Positions 8,545-16,954 of a DNA stretch of 38,504 nt are shown here, piece after piece. The notes beneath the pieces were generated by a model. It was not told where the DNA came from. It saw nothing but the letters and a program-made list of their open reading frames with translations, and searched no databases. A program made the position numbers and the translations under genes. Positions within the stretch are counted from its first letter, which is position 1. The number at the start of each line of letters is the position of its first letter. Source of the DNA: an uncultured Bifidobacterium sp. (lineage in GTDB: Bacteria; Actinomycetota; Actinomycetes; Actinomycetales; Bifidobacteriaceae); assembly GCF_945269915.1 (NCBI RefSeq), contig NZ_CALYOY010000022.1, positions 1 through 38,504 of the forward strand, in the 5' to 3' direction.

Positions 8545-9852
8545 ATGAAGAACACAAGAAAGTTACTTGCCATCGCCACAATCGGTGCCACCTTGATATC
8601 GATGGCCGCTTGTGGAGGCGGTTCGAAAGGCGGCGATAGCAGTGCCGATTCAGGTGAGCTGTCTGTGGCCTGGTGGGGGAATCAGGATCGTAACGCCCGT
8701 CAGGCCAAGGTCAACAAGGCTTTTGAAGAGGCCAACAAGGGCGTGAAAGTCAAGGGATCCTTCTTCGAGTGGAACGATTACTGGAAGAAACTGTCCACTC
8801 AGGTTGCCGGGAAACAAATGCCTGACGTGGTAGCCATGGACTACTCCTATCTACAGCAGTATGTCGAGAATGGACAACTTCAGGCTTTGGACGATTATAT
8901 TTCGGATGGGACCATAAAAACCAAGGGGATTGACAAGAACGTCCTGAATTCAGGAAAGATGAATGGCAAGACCTATGCCCTCTCCCTTGGATCTTCGTCA
9001 CCGGCCCTGATTTACAACAAGAAGGTTCTGGATCAGGCCGGACTGACCATGCCCAAGTCCATGACCCTTGACGAATTCGAAAAGATGTCGAAGACCATCT
9101 ACGAGAAAACCGGATATAAAACCAATTTCCGGTATTATGAAGCTTCCGAACTGTTGGAGTACGTCCTGAGAGGCGAGGGTAAGACACTCTTCAAGTCGAA
9201 GAAGCTCGGTGTCGATGCTGCAGATCTGAAACCCTACTTCAAAGTGTATCAAGATGGAATCGACCAGGGCTGGCACCTGGGCCCCGATGTCTTTACGGAA
9301 ATCCAGACTGGGTCTGTTGAACAGGATCCACTGGTGTATGGAAATGATCCGGGTCGTCGGTCCTGGGTCTCGATGAAGTTCACCTCCCAGCTCACGGCCC
9401 TTCAGAAAGTCAATAAGGATGCTGATCTGGAACTGGCACCTTGGCCGTCAAGCAATCTGAAGAAGGCCAATTATGTTAAGCCCGGCATGTTCTTCTCCAT
9501 TTCCAAGAGCTGTAAGAACCCCAAGCTTGCTGCCAAGTACATCGATTTCTACACCAACAATGAGAAAGCCGTCAAGGCCATGCTGACCGATCGGGGCCTC
9601 CCGATTGCATCGGAGTCCTTGAAGGCCATTACCCCTATGCTGAGCCCTGAGGAGAAGAAGGTCATCACATTCATGAATGATGTGGTGATTCCTCAATCTT
9701 CGGCCATCAACCCTCCATCTCCTGCTTCTGCAGCAACCGTCAATACCCAGACTTTGCCGCAGATCGAGGAGGCGCTCCTGTACAGGAAGATCAATGCTGA
9801 AGGGGCGGCGAAGCAGTTTGAGGATGAGGCCAATTCCTCGCTTTCTCGATAA
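8545..9852 (+). CDS. sugar ABC transporter substrate-binding lipoprotein (second paralogue)
   Basis: 435 residues, a family-1 solute-binding lipoprotein. The signal peptide ends in the lipobox SMAAC with Cys23 as lipidation site, followed by a Gly/Ser-rich tether and the first strand VAWWGNQDRNAR. It aligns from end to end with the protein at 203-1516, with identical positions in KTGYKTNFRYYE-like, KVYQDGI, EQDPLVYG, TDRGLPI and the C-terminal INPP-P segment. It lacks permeases of its own and is followed directly by a strong terminator, so it probably feeds the permease pair at 4441-6335 with a related but not identical ligand. AAAGG about 9 nt before ATG 8545 is the likely ribosome site. Separate inverted repeats and repeated half-sites upstream suggest independent control. 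Confidence 0.92.
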   Translation: MKNTRKLLAIATIGATLISMAACGGGSKGGDSSADSGELSVAWWGNQDRNARQAKVNKAFEEANKGVKVKGSFFEWNDYWKKLSTQVAGKQMPDVVAMDYSYLQQYVENGQLQALDDYISDGTIKTKGIDKNVLNSGKMNGKTYALSLGSSSPALIYNKKVLDQAGLTMPKSMTLDEFEKMSKTIYEKTGYKTNFRYYEASELLEYVLRGEGKTLFKSKKLGVDAADLKPYFKVYQDGIDQGWHLGPDVFTEIQTGSVEQDPLVYGNDPGRRSWVSMKFTSQLTALQKVNKDADLELAPWPSSNLKKANYVKPGMFFSISKSCKNPKLAAKYIDFYTNNEKAVKAMLTDRGLPIASESLKAITPMLSPEEKKVITFMNDVVIPQSSAINPPSPASAATVNTQTLPQIEEALLYRKINAEGAAKQFEDEANSSLSR

Positions 9853-9899
9853 GGAGGTGTCGTGTCTGTCAGTGGATGGATAGGCACACGCTTCACATT

Positions 9900-9938
9900 G
9901 ACCCGGCGTCGTTCTTGACGATGCCGGGTCGTTCTTTT
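9900..9938 (+). terminator. strong intrinsic terminator after the second binding-protein gene
   Basis: Perfect 8-bp GC-rich arms GACCCGGC (9900-9907) and GCCGGGTC (9923-9930), with an additional inner CGTC/GACG pairing, followed by GTTCTTTT. It closes the plus-strand glycan operon, 48 nt after the stop codon of the second binding protein. Confidence 0.85.
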
Positions 9939-10254
9939 CCCGGCTTGCTGCTTCATCGATACCGGTGTTGTCTATTGGATCCGCAGGGTGTCCACCTGTA
10001 GTAGGGGTTTGTATGATGTGCAGAGACCACACGTCGCAGGATGCTGTGAATAAGGGATGGTCGGCTTGGGATTTGCGCACAGTCGGCCTGACCAATGCGA
10101 TGCCGCAGCTGTCCGTGTTGTCGCCCATACGGATAGTCATGGCTCTGGAAGCCCGGGAACGTGAGCTATGGCATGGCGTACCCCACGTAGGAATTCTGAA
10201 TGACTGTACAGACGCGCCGGTACAGGTTCATACGGTGGGTCTAAGTGATGTCGA
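9939..10254. other. 316-nt gap between convergent genes, no gene recognised
   Basis: The stretch lies between the terminator and the 3' end of the GH115-like gene. Short open frames exist on both strands, but none has a convincing start site or a product I recognise. GH115 enzymes usually carry a further C-terminal beta-sandwich; I looked for its remnants on the minus strand here and saw none. Confidence 0.5.
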
Positions 10255-12270
10255 TCAGCCTTCCCAGACCCGCTTCATGGCTTGGTATATCTGTTCGTCT
10301 GTCTCGTGGTTTTCCATGTTGGTCAGAACGAACACCTTTTGCTCGTCGCGTGGGTAGGTGAAATCCCGTTTCCAGGAGTTGAAATACGGACCATCACCCA
10401 GGCAGCGCAGATACCCCATAAGGCTGGAACATACCCATGCAGACTGCTTGACATCCGTCAGACAGTCATTGGACCAGAACCCCTGCCATTTTCCGTGCTC
10501 GCGTGAGCGCATGGCCTGGTCGGCCTTGAGATACCCCTCCTTGGCGGCTCCTGCCAGATAGAAGGCGCTGCGATAATTTCCCCTACTGGCGGCGGTCAAC
10601 GCCTTGCATATGAGTAATGAGGCTCGAGAACAATGCCGGTAGATTCCTGCAGCAACCCCGAGATTGTCCCTGAGAAGAGTGGCGCCATCCACATTACCGG
10701 CCAACTCCATCGTCAGAGCTTCCCGCCTTACCTCAGTATCCAGATGTCGATATGGTTCCACCGAGGGTTCTATTCGCGTTTGGAAATCATGAATCTGGCC
10801 GGCAAGGCATGACCCTGAACTCATCCACTGCAATTCCGGACTTGGGGATTCCTGATCCTTGAGGAATTGGGTGATCAGCACGCGGGGTACGTAATTGAAA
10901 TACTGCTCGCCTGCATGCTGATCCCAATGCGGTCCATACTGCACAGCTGCCTGATAGTACAAATCAAGGAGCTTCGACAGGGGTCGGCTGTTGGAACAGC
11001 GATAATACCGGCGAAGATACTGGTCGGTTTCCGATCTGACGTCGATGCCTCCTGCTTTCCACATCGAAGCAATCAGGTTGAGCATGTAGACGTGGGGCTT
11101 GATGTTGGATGCGTTGATAATCCATACCTGATCTCCGCCGTGGTCCAGCACCTCGGTCAGCTCCCTGCTTATCGTGCGAGGGTCGTTGGTCAGGGGGGTG
11201 ATGTGGTTGGCCGCCTGGAGGTCATAAAAACTGACATGGAAGTATATTCCATTGTTGCCGTGTCCGTCCGGCATGGAGGGAACACGGGGATCATCATTCT
11301 CCTGACGGCGTGAGACCATTCGACCGTAACCGTTGTCCGACCAGATCTTGGTGATTCCCGCGGGCAGGCTGAGCAGGTGCTTGCGATAGAGGTCCATGAC
11401 CTCTCCGTACAGGTACACGACGCAGGGTGCTCCCGGTTCTGCTTCCTGGACGAGTTGGTACTGGCGCCTGATGATTTCCGTCAGGATGTTTCCCCTGTCC
11501 CTATCATCGGTGTAGCGGGGATCAGAGGCCCAGAAGGGTCTGTCTCCCTGCCCTCTGAAGCCTAGGGTCCACAGCGTCTTTTGCCCCTTCTGAGCATTGA
11601 TCGCCTCTCGCCATAGCGACTCGAATCGGTCACGTTCCTCAGGCCATCTGGGCTCCAGGTTGGGGAATGCTGAAGCGAACATACGTGCACCCAGCGGGCA
11701 TGCATGATGCTGGTTGATGTAGAGTCCCATTTGTCGGGCCAGGGCCAGATGCGGTTCCCCGCGCTGTCCGGAACCGGGGATGACCAGATTGCCACCCAGA
11801 CGATAAATGGTTTCGAAGGCCAAACGCCAGGGAAGGTCCGGGTCGTTTTCCACCTGCCAATGCTCGAGCAGCACCTCGTCATTGATGAAGACGCCGCGGT
11901 ATCGGACGGCGCTTTTCGTGCTTTCCAATTGGAATGAGTCCGGCAAAGGTATCGAGTCGACCTGGGTGAAATGCTGGTCGTTCCAGAACCAGAGGTCCTT
12001 GACCCCCAGGACAGTCCTGCTGAAAGCATACAGACCATAGATGAAACCGAAGTCATCGCCTGCTTCGATGCATAGCGAACCATCTGCGACACTGATCCTG
12101 TAGGCCTCGGTCTCAAGATTGGTCTGCACGAGGCATACGGGTGAACCTTCCTCGGTGCCTGGCTTCAGTACCGAGGCCAGATCCCGCCTGATGTCGTCGA
12201 TGGCGTACTCTACGGATGTGCCGGGTCTGTCACAAAGTATCTTGGTGGTTGACCGTATTGTGATGGACAT
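10255..12270 (-). CDS. GH115-like alpha-glucuronidase, short form, cytoplasmic
   Basis: 671 residues without a signal peptide. GH115 enzymes remove glucuronic or 4-O-methylglucuronic acid side groups from xylan-type or arabinogalactan-type chains. Family landmarks: an N-terminal alpha/beta domain with DDFGFIYGLYAFSRTVLGV (about 71-90), then the barrel entry RYRGVFINDE (123-132), LGFRGQGD (236-243), KIWSDNGYGRM (308-318), GIYFHVSFYDL (341-351) and a DQVWIINASNIKPH segment near residue 390. A helical region follows to the end. Typical family members are about 800-1000 residues and end in a beta-sandwich domain that is missing here. ATG 12268-12270 is preceded on the minus strand by GGAGGAAC. 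Palindromes lie just upstream. Lack of export means it trims imported oligosaccharides. Confidence 0.85.
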   Translation of the reverse strand: MSITIRSTTKILCDRPGTSVEYAIDDIRRDLASVLKPGTEEGSPVCLVQTNLETEAYRISVADGSLCIEAGDDFGFIYGLYAFSRTVLGVKDLWFWNDQHFTQVDSIPLPDSFQLESTKSAVRYRGVFINDEVLLEHWQVENDPDLPWRLAFETIYRLGGNLVIPGSGQRGEPHLALARQMGLYINQHHACPLGARMFASAFPNLEPRWPEERDRFESLWREAINAQKGQKTLWTLGFRGQGDRPFWASDPRYTDDRDRGNILTEIIRRQYQLVQEAEPGAPCVVYLYGEVMDLYRKHLLSLPAGITKIWSDNGYGRMVSRRQENDDPRVPSMPDGHGNNGIYFHVSFYDLQAANHITPLTNDPRTISRELTEVLDHGGDQVWIINASNIKPHVYMLNLIASMWKAGGIDVRSETDQYLRRYYRCSNSRPLSKLLDLYYQAAVQYGPHWDQHAGEQYFNYVPRVLITQFLKDQESPSPELQWMSSGSCLAGQIHDFQTRIEPSVEPYRHLDTEVRREALTMELAGNVDGATLLRDNLGVAAGIYRHCSRASLLICKALTAASRGNYRSAFYLAGAAKEGYLKADQAMRSREHGKWQGFWSNDCLTDVKQSAWVCSSLMGYLRCLGDGPYFNSWKRDFTYPRDEQKVFVLTNMENHETDEQIYQAMKRVWEG

Positions 12271-12667
12271 AGTTCCTCCAGAACCAGGCGGTCATTGTTG
12301 ACCGCTAATACCCTATGCAATACAGGGTATCCATGATTTCTGAAAAAACCATTATTGTTGCCGTAAATTGTTGTTTTCCTGATGCCGTTTACGGCCATTG
12401 TCAGGATACGGTTAGGCATAACCGATGGATGCAGTTGTGCCTTAGCCGTATGACCGACATGATATCTTCAGACATTGCCGGGGGCTTCGCCTATCGACTC
12501 GCCCTGCCTGGATGGTCGGTTGAGACATCACCCTTTCTGTCTGCCATAACCGGAGGTCTCTGGTCGTCTATGTTTCGAGGTTGCGAAGACCGGGAGCAGA
12601 AGGCCGATCGAGGAACCCGGACCCGCCATTCCGATTATGGGGGAGGGGGTCTTGATGCCGGTTGCTG
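12271..12667 (-). other. 397-nt gap with several inverted repeats upstream of the GH115-like gene
   Basis: The part nearest the GH115-like gene carries, besides the palindrome at 12288-12305, an inverted repeat ATACCCT (12308-12314) / AGGGTAT (12324-12330) and a nested repeat: TCCTGA (12377-12382) / TCAGGA (12401-12406) enclosing GCCGT-TT-ACGGC (12384-12395). A further GCCGTAAA at 12360-12367 repeats the same half. None is followed by a U-tract on the minus strand, so operators or leader structures are likelier than terminators. The far part (above 12528) encodes the out-of-frame tail of the preceding gene. Confidence 0.45.
12288..12305 (-). promoter_or_regulatory. 18-bp palindrome, candidate operator of the GH115-like gene
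   Basis: GCGGTCA (12288-12294), TTGT spacer, TGACCGC (12299-12305). It sits 18 nt upstream of the GH115-like start codon, beside its ribosome site, a position where a bound repressor or a hairpin would block expression. No second exact copy was found in the window. Confidence 0.45.
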
Positions 12668-12734
12668 TCAGTGCTGATGGACTGATCTTCTTGCTGTTTT
12701 GAATGACAGGAGGCTTTGTCGGGTGACGGTCCAT
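12528..12734 (-). other. out-of-frame sortase-like C-terminal tail of the beta-helix protein
   Basis: In the frame shifted by one relative to the end of the 1308-residue gene, the minus strand encodes a Ser/Lys/Pro linker, then SALTATG, a run of mostly small and hydrophobic residues (PIIGMAGPGSSIGLLLPVFA) and the basic SKHRRP. This is the order of a gram-positive sorting signal: LPxTG-like motif, membrane span, positive tail. Leu-Thr-Ala-Thr-Gly is a variant motif and the span is short and Gly/Pro-containing, so it may already be decayed. The simplest reading is a one-base indel near 12735-12770. Confidence 0.45.
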
Positions 12735-15700
12735 GTAGTGATTTTGTCGATCGAGTCAGATGTTCCCATGACGGTCCCGATGTCGCCGGAACCCGTATTC
12801 GTATGATCTTTACTGCGGGTTACCTCGATTACATACTTTCCTGTTTCACCTGTAAAAGAATCGGTGACGACTGTAATCGTGGTAAGACCGGAAAGGAGGG
12901 GTACCGTAATTGTGTTACCGGCTACAGGGATGCCGTTGACCGTTATCGACTGCCCGTTCCATCCCCGTACCCATTCGACGGTCACATTCTTCACCGCGTC
13001 TGTGAGAACCTGCCGGGGGATGTATGGGTGGTCGTCCCCCTGACCATCGTAGGCAAAGTCGTCTTTGAAACTGAGACCGTCCAATGACAGTCCCTGAAGG
13101 TAGGTTGTCTGGGATGGATTGGTGCGGGTGATGTCAATATGATAACGATGCTCCGTTCCGTCCTGTGCCGTGACGGTCACCGGGATGGTTGTTCTGATGG
13201 CGGCATCCTGATCAGGGGCAGTCGCGACAAGCTCGACATCTCTTTCCATACCTACCGGTTCACCGTTGATGCAGACCTGGGCCAGGGGGTCCGTAGGGGT
13301 GATGGACAGGGTCACCTTTCGGGTGAAAGGATTTTTCAAGGTCGCGGCAACAGATGAGCTGGCTGCTTGTATGGGCAGGGAGAGCGATTCATTGGCGGTC
13401 CGTATCCGAACAGCATCAAGAGTTACGACGTTGGTGTGCGCCGGTTCTCCCTTTCCGATTCTGAGATAATCCACCAACCAATCTCCGCGGTTGGAACCGT
13501 TGATAAACAGATTGAAGTAATCCAGGGTTCCGTCAGCAGGTGTCGTCCTCAGGGGTTGGTCCCGGACCACGGGATTGTTCATATCGTCTACGTAGAGACT
13601 GAAGGTGCCGGTATCAAGATTTGCAACGTTTTTGATTTGGTACCACTTCCCCACAACGTAAGGGCAGACTGCAGTGGTCTGGCTGGAACCCACGGTCGCA
13701 TGGGTGATGATATTTGATCCGGAGAATCCGAAGGTGGCCGAGGGGTTGCTTGAGGCAGCCGGGTCCGTTGTATTCCACTCAAGCGCATTATAGGAATATA
13801 TGGCCGCCTGATTGGGGGACGGGTTGGCGGTGGTGCGCTTGACACGCGCCTCCATGGTGACCGTCCCCTTCAAACCCAGTGGGCGCTTGTTGAACACCGC
13901 CAGTGTCCCCTTCCTGCTCGAGGTCTTATCTAGTTTGAGGTATCGGTTTGAGGGGTTTTCCGGATCGGACTCGATGGATGTCGAGCCTATGCTGTTCAGT
14001 TTCTGCGAGGTCAGTGCACCGTCCCTCGTCTCGACGAAACCACCCAAGGGTTCCCTGTTGAAATTCTCGTCGATGATGGGTTCATAGGTTTGTATCTTCT
14101 TCAGGTCAAGATTGAGATGTGTGGTGCGCGCAGCCTCTATCGATATTCCTGTCTGCGTCGCGGTCTGATATCCGGATTTGCCGGCATCGACCTTGTAACC
14201 CTTGCCTGCGGGAATCTTGTTTATGCGATACGTTCCGTTCCTGTCGGTGGTTCCGTCTGCCAGGGTATCTCCGTTGCGGTTCTTCACTGCGACGTCGGCT
14301 CCGGGGACACCCGTACCCATGGAGAATACGGTTCCGCTCAGGGCCCCCTTGGTGGTTCTGACCTGCCCCAGAGACAAATCAAGTATCACAGTCTGACCGT
14401 TGGCTACCTGAACCGTCACGATGTTTCCAGGATCGTAGCCGTCCTGTTCGGCGTTCAGTCCATAGGTCCCTGCCGGTAACTCCACAGCGTAATGCCCGTT
14501 GGAATCGGCAACGATCTCGACGGGGGCATTGGATAGCCTGGCCTGCGGGACAGGGCGGCCCGCCCGATCAAGGACCGAACCGGCCAGTACGCCATCACCC
14601 GGTTGTGGGGAGTAGGACCCAGGGCCGATATCGGGTCTCGTGTTGAGTGTTTTTCCCGAAAAGTCCACTGAAGCGGTCGTGCGGTCCGTTACATCCGCAC
14701 CGGTGATTTTGAATCCAGGTGCCAGAGTTGCAAGGTTGACGGGAAGGCCTGCTGCTATGAGCGGAGAATCAATCGATCCGATGGCTATGTTACCTATATC
14801 AACTGCAGGGTCCCCTTTCAGGTGAGGATTTCCTGTGACGGCTGATGCATCCGATGGGGGGGAGGGAAGGTCTTCGCCGTAATAGGCATTGTCTGAGAAG
14901 GTGACGCCGCCGGGCCCGTCTTGGAAGAGTACGCCATTGGTTCCGGTTTTGGTGTTGATGAAAGCATTGTTGAATAGGTAGTGAAGGTTCCTGTCCGTGC
15001 AGATTCGTGACGTGTCCCCCGAAGAGGCAAAGAAATGTACCTTTCCGTCTGTATTGGCGGGCCCAGGACTCTGTGAATTGTAGAGGAGATTATTGTAAAT
15101 CACGTTGACTCCGGAATCCCCGTGCGGGTTGATGTAGTTCCTGTCCACATTTCGTACCAGGTTGTATCGAACCAATGCTGAACTAAAGGAGAAACCACAC
15201 AGGAGGAATCCCTCACCCGAATCGTGGATGTAATTCTGTTCGAAAAGTATGTTGGAAGTCCCCCTGTCGGCATCAATGCCATTTGAATCAGCGGCTCCTG
15301 TGCGCCGTTCCAGGTCGCCGACTTCGTTGTTGGTCACACGTATGTTGTCGGTCCAATACAGTTCGATACCTGAAACCCCTGCTCCATCGATCAGATTGTC
15401 TTCGATGGTTGATCCTTGTACGCTGGTCAGGTAGATGGCATCCCACCCGTACTGAGTGTTCTTATTGGACAGGTAATTCCCGCGTATGATGATTTTTGTG
15501 TGGGGAGACCAGTCGGGATCTTCTTGAAGTGTCCCCTGAGTGTCTACGCTGGCCATCGCCCGATCGCCCCAACCCGGCTTCTTGTCTTGGTATCTCGCTG
15601 TGCCCATTCCAGAGAACTGTTTGAAGACAATGTTGGCAAAGGCGGTATCGATAATGTAATTGTCATATATTTGTATGTCTTTGAACCGGGATGCGATTCG

Positions 15701-16594
15701 CGAATCACCCTTGAGACCTTCAAACACGATGCCACCTGTCCTTTTCGATCGGTCAACTCCGGCCTTGCTGACGGACCAGGTCACTCCTGCCACATCGTGG
15801 ATGAAGAGATCGTGAATCAGATATCCGCTTTGGACGCCGGTGCTTGCCGCTTGGATATGGAGGGCGCGGAGATCGCCTGTATCAGGGTTTTCCGTGCCAG
15901 GTACCTGACCGCTTCCGGATTGGGCGCTAAAATGCATGGAGTCGAATCCGTCTTTCTGGTTGCTGATATCAAGATTGGAAATTTCCCAGTATTGCTGATC
16001 GGTGAGCTGAATGGTGTCATTGACTACTCCCATTCCCAGAAGTTTCGGAGCAACACCCTCACCATAGCTGGACAGAATTATCGGACGGTCTGAACTTCCT
16101 GAGCCTTTTGGCGCTAGGAGCGCACTCGGCATAGCTCCAGCCTCACCATGGGTGTCGGTGGGTCGATTCCCGTTCCACGCAGTGAATGAATAGGCTTCTT
16201 TGGCTGTGGAAGAACCATGGGCCGACCATGTACTGCCAGCCCTTAGGAGGATTTCATCACCGGGATGGAAGGTTATTTGGTTCGGCTTGGACAGTGTCTT
16301 CCAAGGACGTGCCGGGCTTTTCCCGTCATTCGTATCATTTCCGTGGATGGAATCCACGTAGTATGCAGTTCCTAACGGTTCATGGTCGTTTTGGTCATGA
16401 ACCGAGAGGCTTCGATGTTGCCCGATGAAGCGTCCTTCCTGACGCAGCCCGCCTTTGTCGGTATAGCCGGTGGTTCCTGATTGCTTATGTGAAGAAGGAA
16501 TGAGTGCATTGGCGGAAGCCGTAGCGCCTGGAATCAGGCCGGTGATGAGCAGGACCGTCAGCAGCCAGATTCTGTAATGGGGTAATGCTCTCAT
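12668..16594 (-). CDS. large secreted right-handed beta-helix multidomain protein, probably glycan-active
   Basis: 1308 residues. Residues 1-30 form a signal peptide ending ATASANA. From about residue 78 (YYVDSIHGNDTNDGKS, PWKTL, FHPGDEILLRAGSTW) a parallel beta-helix domain extends to about 660, with repeated ILFEQNYIHDSG-type rungs. Two carboxypeptidase-regulatory-like beta-sandwiches follow (LAGSVLDRAGRPVP and LSGTVFSMGTGVPGADV, each with a G-Y or G-T-Y turn), then a LamG/concanavalin-like region starting ENFNREPLGGF and ending WLVDYLRIGKG, then two cadherin-like beta-sandwich domains (VTAQDGTEHRYHIDITRT; GETGKYVIEVTRS). The family of the helix domain was not identified with certainty; a secreted polysaccharide lyase or hydrolase is likely. 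The last 20 or so residues look non-native, and a cell-wall signal continues in another frame, so the gene is probably frameshifted. It heads the minus-strand pair with the GH115-like gene. Confidence 0.8.
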   Translation of the reverse strand: MRALPHYRIWLLTVLLITGLIPGATASANALIPSSHKQSGTTGYTDKGGLRQEGRFIGQHRSLSVHDQNDHEPLGTAYYVDSIHGNDTNDGKSPARPWKTLSKPNQITFHPGDEILLRAGSTWSAHGSSTAKEAYSFTAWNGNRPTDTHGEAGAMPSALLAPKGSGSSDRPIILSSYGEGVAPKLLGMGVVNDTIQLTDQQYWEISNLDISNQKDGFDSMHFSAQSGSGQVPGTENPDTGDLRALHIQAASTGVQSGYLIHDLFIHDVAGVTWSVSKAGVDRSKRTGGIVFEGLKGDSRIASRFKDIQIYDNYIIDTAFANIVFKQFSGMGTARYQDKKPGWGDRAMASVDTQGTLQEDPDWSPHTKIIIRGNYLSNKNTQYGWDAIYLTSVQGSTIEDNLIDGAGVSGIELYWTDNIRVTNNEVGDLERRTGAADSNGIDADRGTSNILFEQNYIHDSGEGFLLCGFSFSSALVRYNLVRNVDRNYINPHGDSGVNVIYNNLLYNSQSPGPANTDGKVHFFASSGDTSRICTDRNLHYLFNNAFINTKTGTNGVLFQDGPGGVTFSDNAYYGEDLPSPPSDASAVTGNPHLKGDPAVDIGNIAIGSIDSPLIAAGLPVNLATLAPGFKITGADVTDRTTASVDFSGKTLNTRPDIGPGSYSPQPGDGVLAGSVLDRAGRPVPQARLSNAPVEIVADSNGHYAVELPAGTYGLNAEQDGYDPGNIVTVQVANGQTVILDLSLGQVRTTKGALSGTVFSMGTGVPGADVAVKNRNGDTLADGTTDRNGTYRINKIPAGKGYKVDAGKSGYQTATQTGISIEAARTTHLNLDLKKIQTYEPIIDENFNREPLGGFVETRDGALTSQKLNSIGSTSIESDPENPSNRYLKLDKTSSRKGTLAVFNKRPLGLKGTVTMEARVKRTTANPSPNQAAIYSYNALEWNTTDPAASSNPSATFGFSGSNIITHATVGSSQTTAVCPYVVGKWYQIKNVANLDTGTFSLYVDDMNNPVVRDQPLRTTPADGTLDYFNLFINGSNRGDWLVDYLRIGKGEPAHTNVVTLDAVRIRTANESLSLPIQAASSSVAATLKNPFTRKVTLSITPTDPLAQVCINGEPVGMERDVELVATAPDQDAAIRTTIPVTVTAQDGTEHRYHIDITRTNPSQTTYLQGLSLDGLSFKDDFAYDGQGDDHPYIPRQVLTDAVKNVTVEWVRGWNGQSITVNGIPVAGNTITVPLLSGLTTITVVTDSFTGETGKYVIEVTRSKDHTNTGSGDIGTVMGTSDSIDKITTWTVTRQSLLSFKTARRSVHQH

Positions 16595-16954
16595 GCTTTT
16601 GCTTCCAATCTTCGGTGTTGGTTGTGTTGCTGTATAGGCGGGAATTTCTTCCCGCCTGATTGGTCGGCCATGACCATCGTGTTAAGGGGCAGGCGGGCGT
16701 TGACCACTCTGCTGTCTGGCGAGGAATCTGTAACCAACAAGGCCTGCGCCTTATGGGATATATCAATTATAGTACTTTCTGCACATCAAAGAAAAATACT
16801 GCAAAACACTGTAAACACGATGTCTGTTGAATCGATAGTTCTGCTCGGCCCAGGCCGCCAATGGGCCAAGTCCAAGCGGTTTGTCATGCCGTTCATGCTG
16901 ATCACTCCGGTTCCTCTTCCGTCGGCTTCTTATGATTGGCATAAGATGAAAGGC
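16595..16954. other. 360-nt gap between divergent genes
   Basis: It must carry the promoter of the secreted beta-helix gene (minus strand) and of the VOC gene (plus strand). The only clear structure is the hairpin at 16636-16657. TATGAT at 16931-16936 is a plausible -10 for the VOC gene but would leave a leader of only about 12 nt. The plus-strand frame stays open through much of the gap without family resemblance. Confidence 0.4.
16636..16657. promoter_or_regulatory. 9-bp hairpin in the leader of the beta-helix gene
   Basis: Arms AGGCGGGAA (16636-16644) and TTCCCGCCT (16649-16657) around the tetraloop TTTC, 41 nt upstream of the minus-strand start at 16594. There is no U-tract on either strand, so a leader structure or operator is more likely than a terminator. 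Confidence 0.4.

Noticed and set aside
9448-10140. 230-codon minus-strand frame across the end of the second binding-protein gene
   Set aside because: Most of it lies opposite a clear gene and the terminator, and the remainder matches no family.
16622-16954. N-terminal extension of the VOC protein
   Set aside because: The frame is open but the extension shows no family resemblance and the VOC domain begins at ATG 16955.
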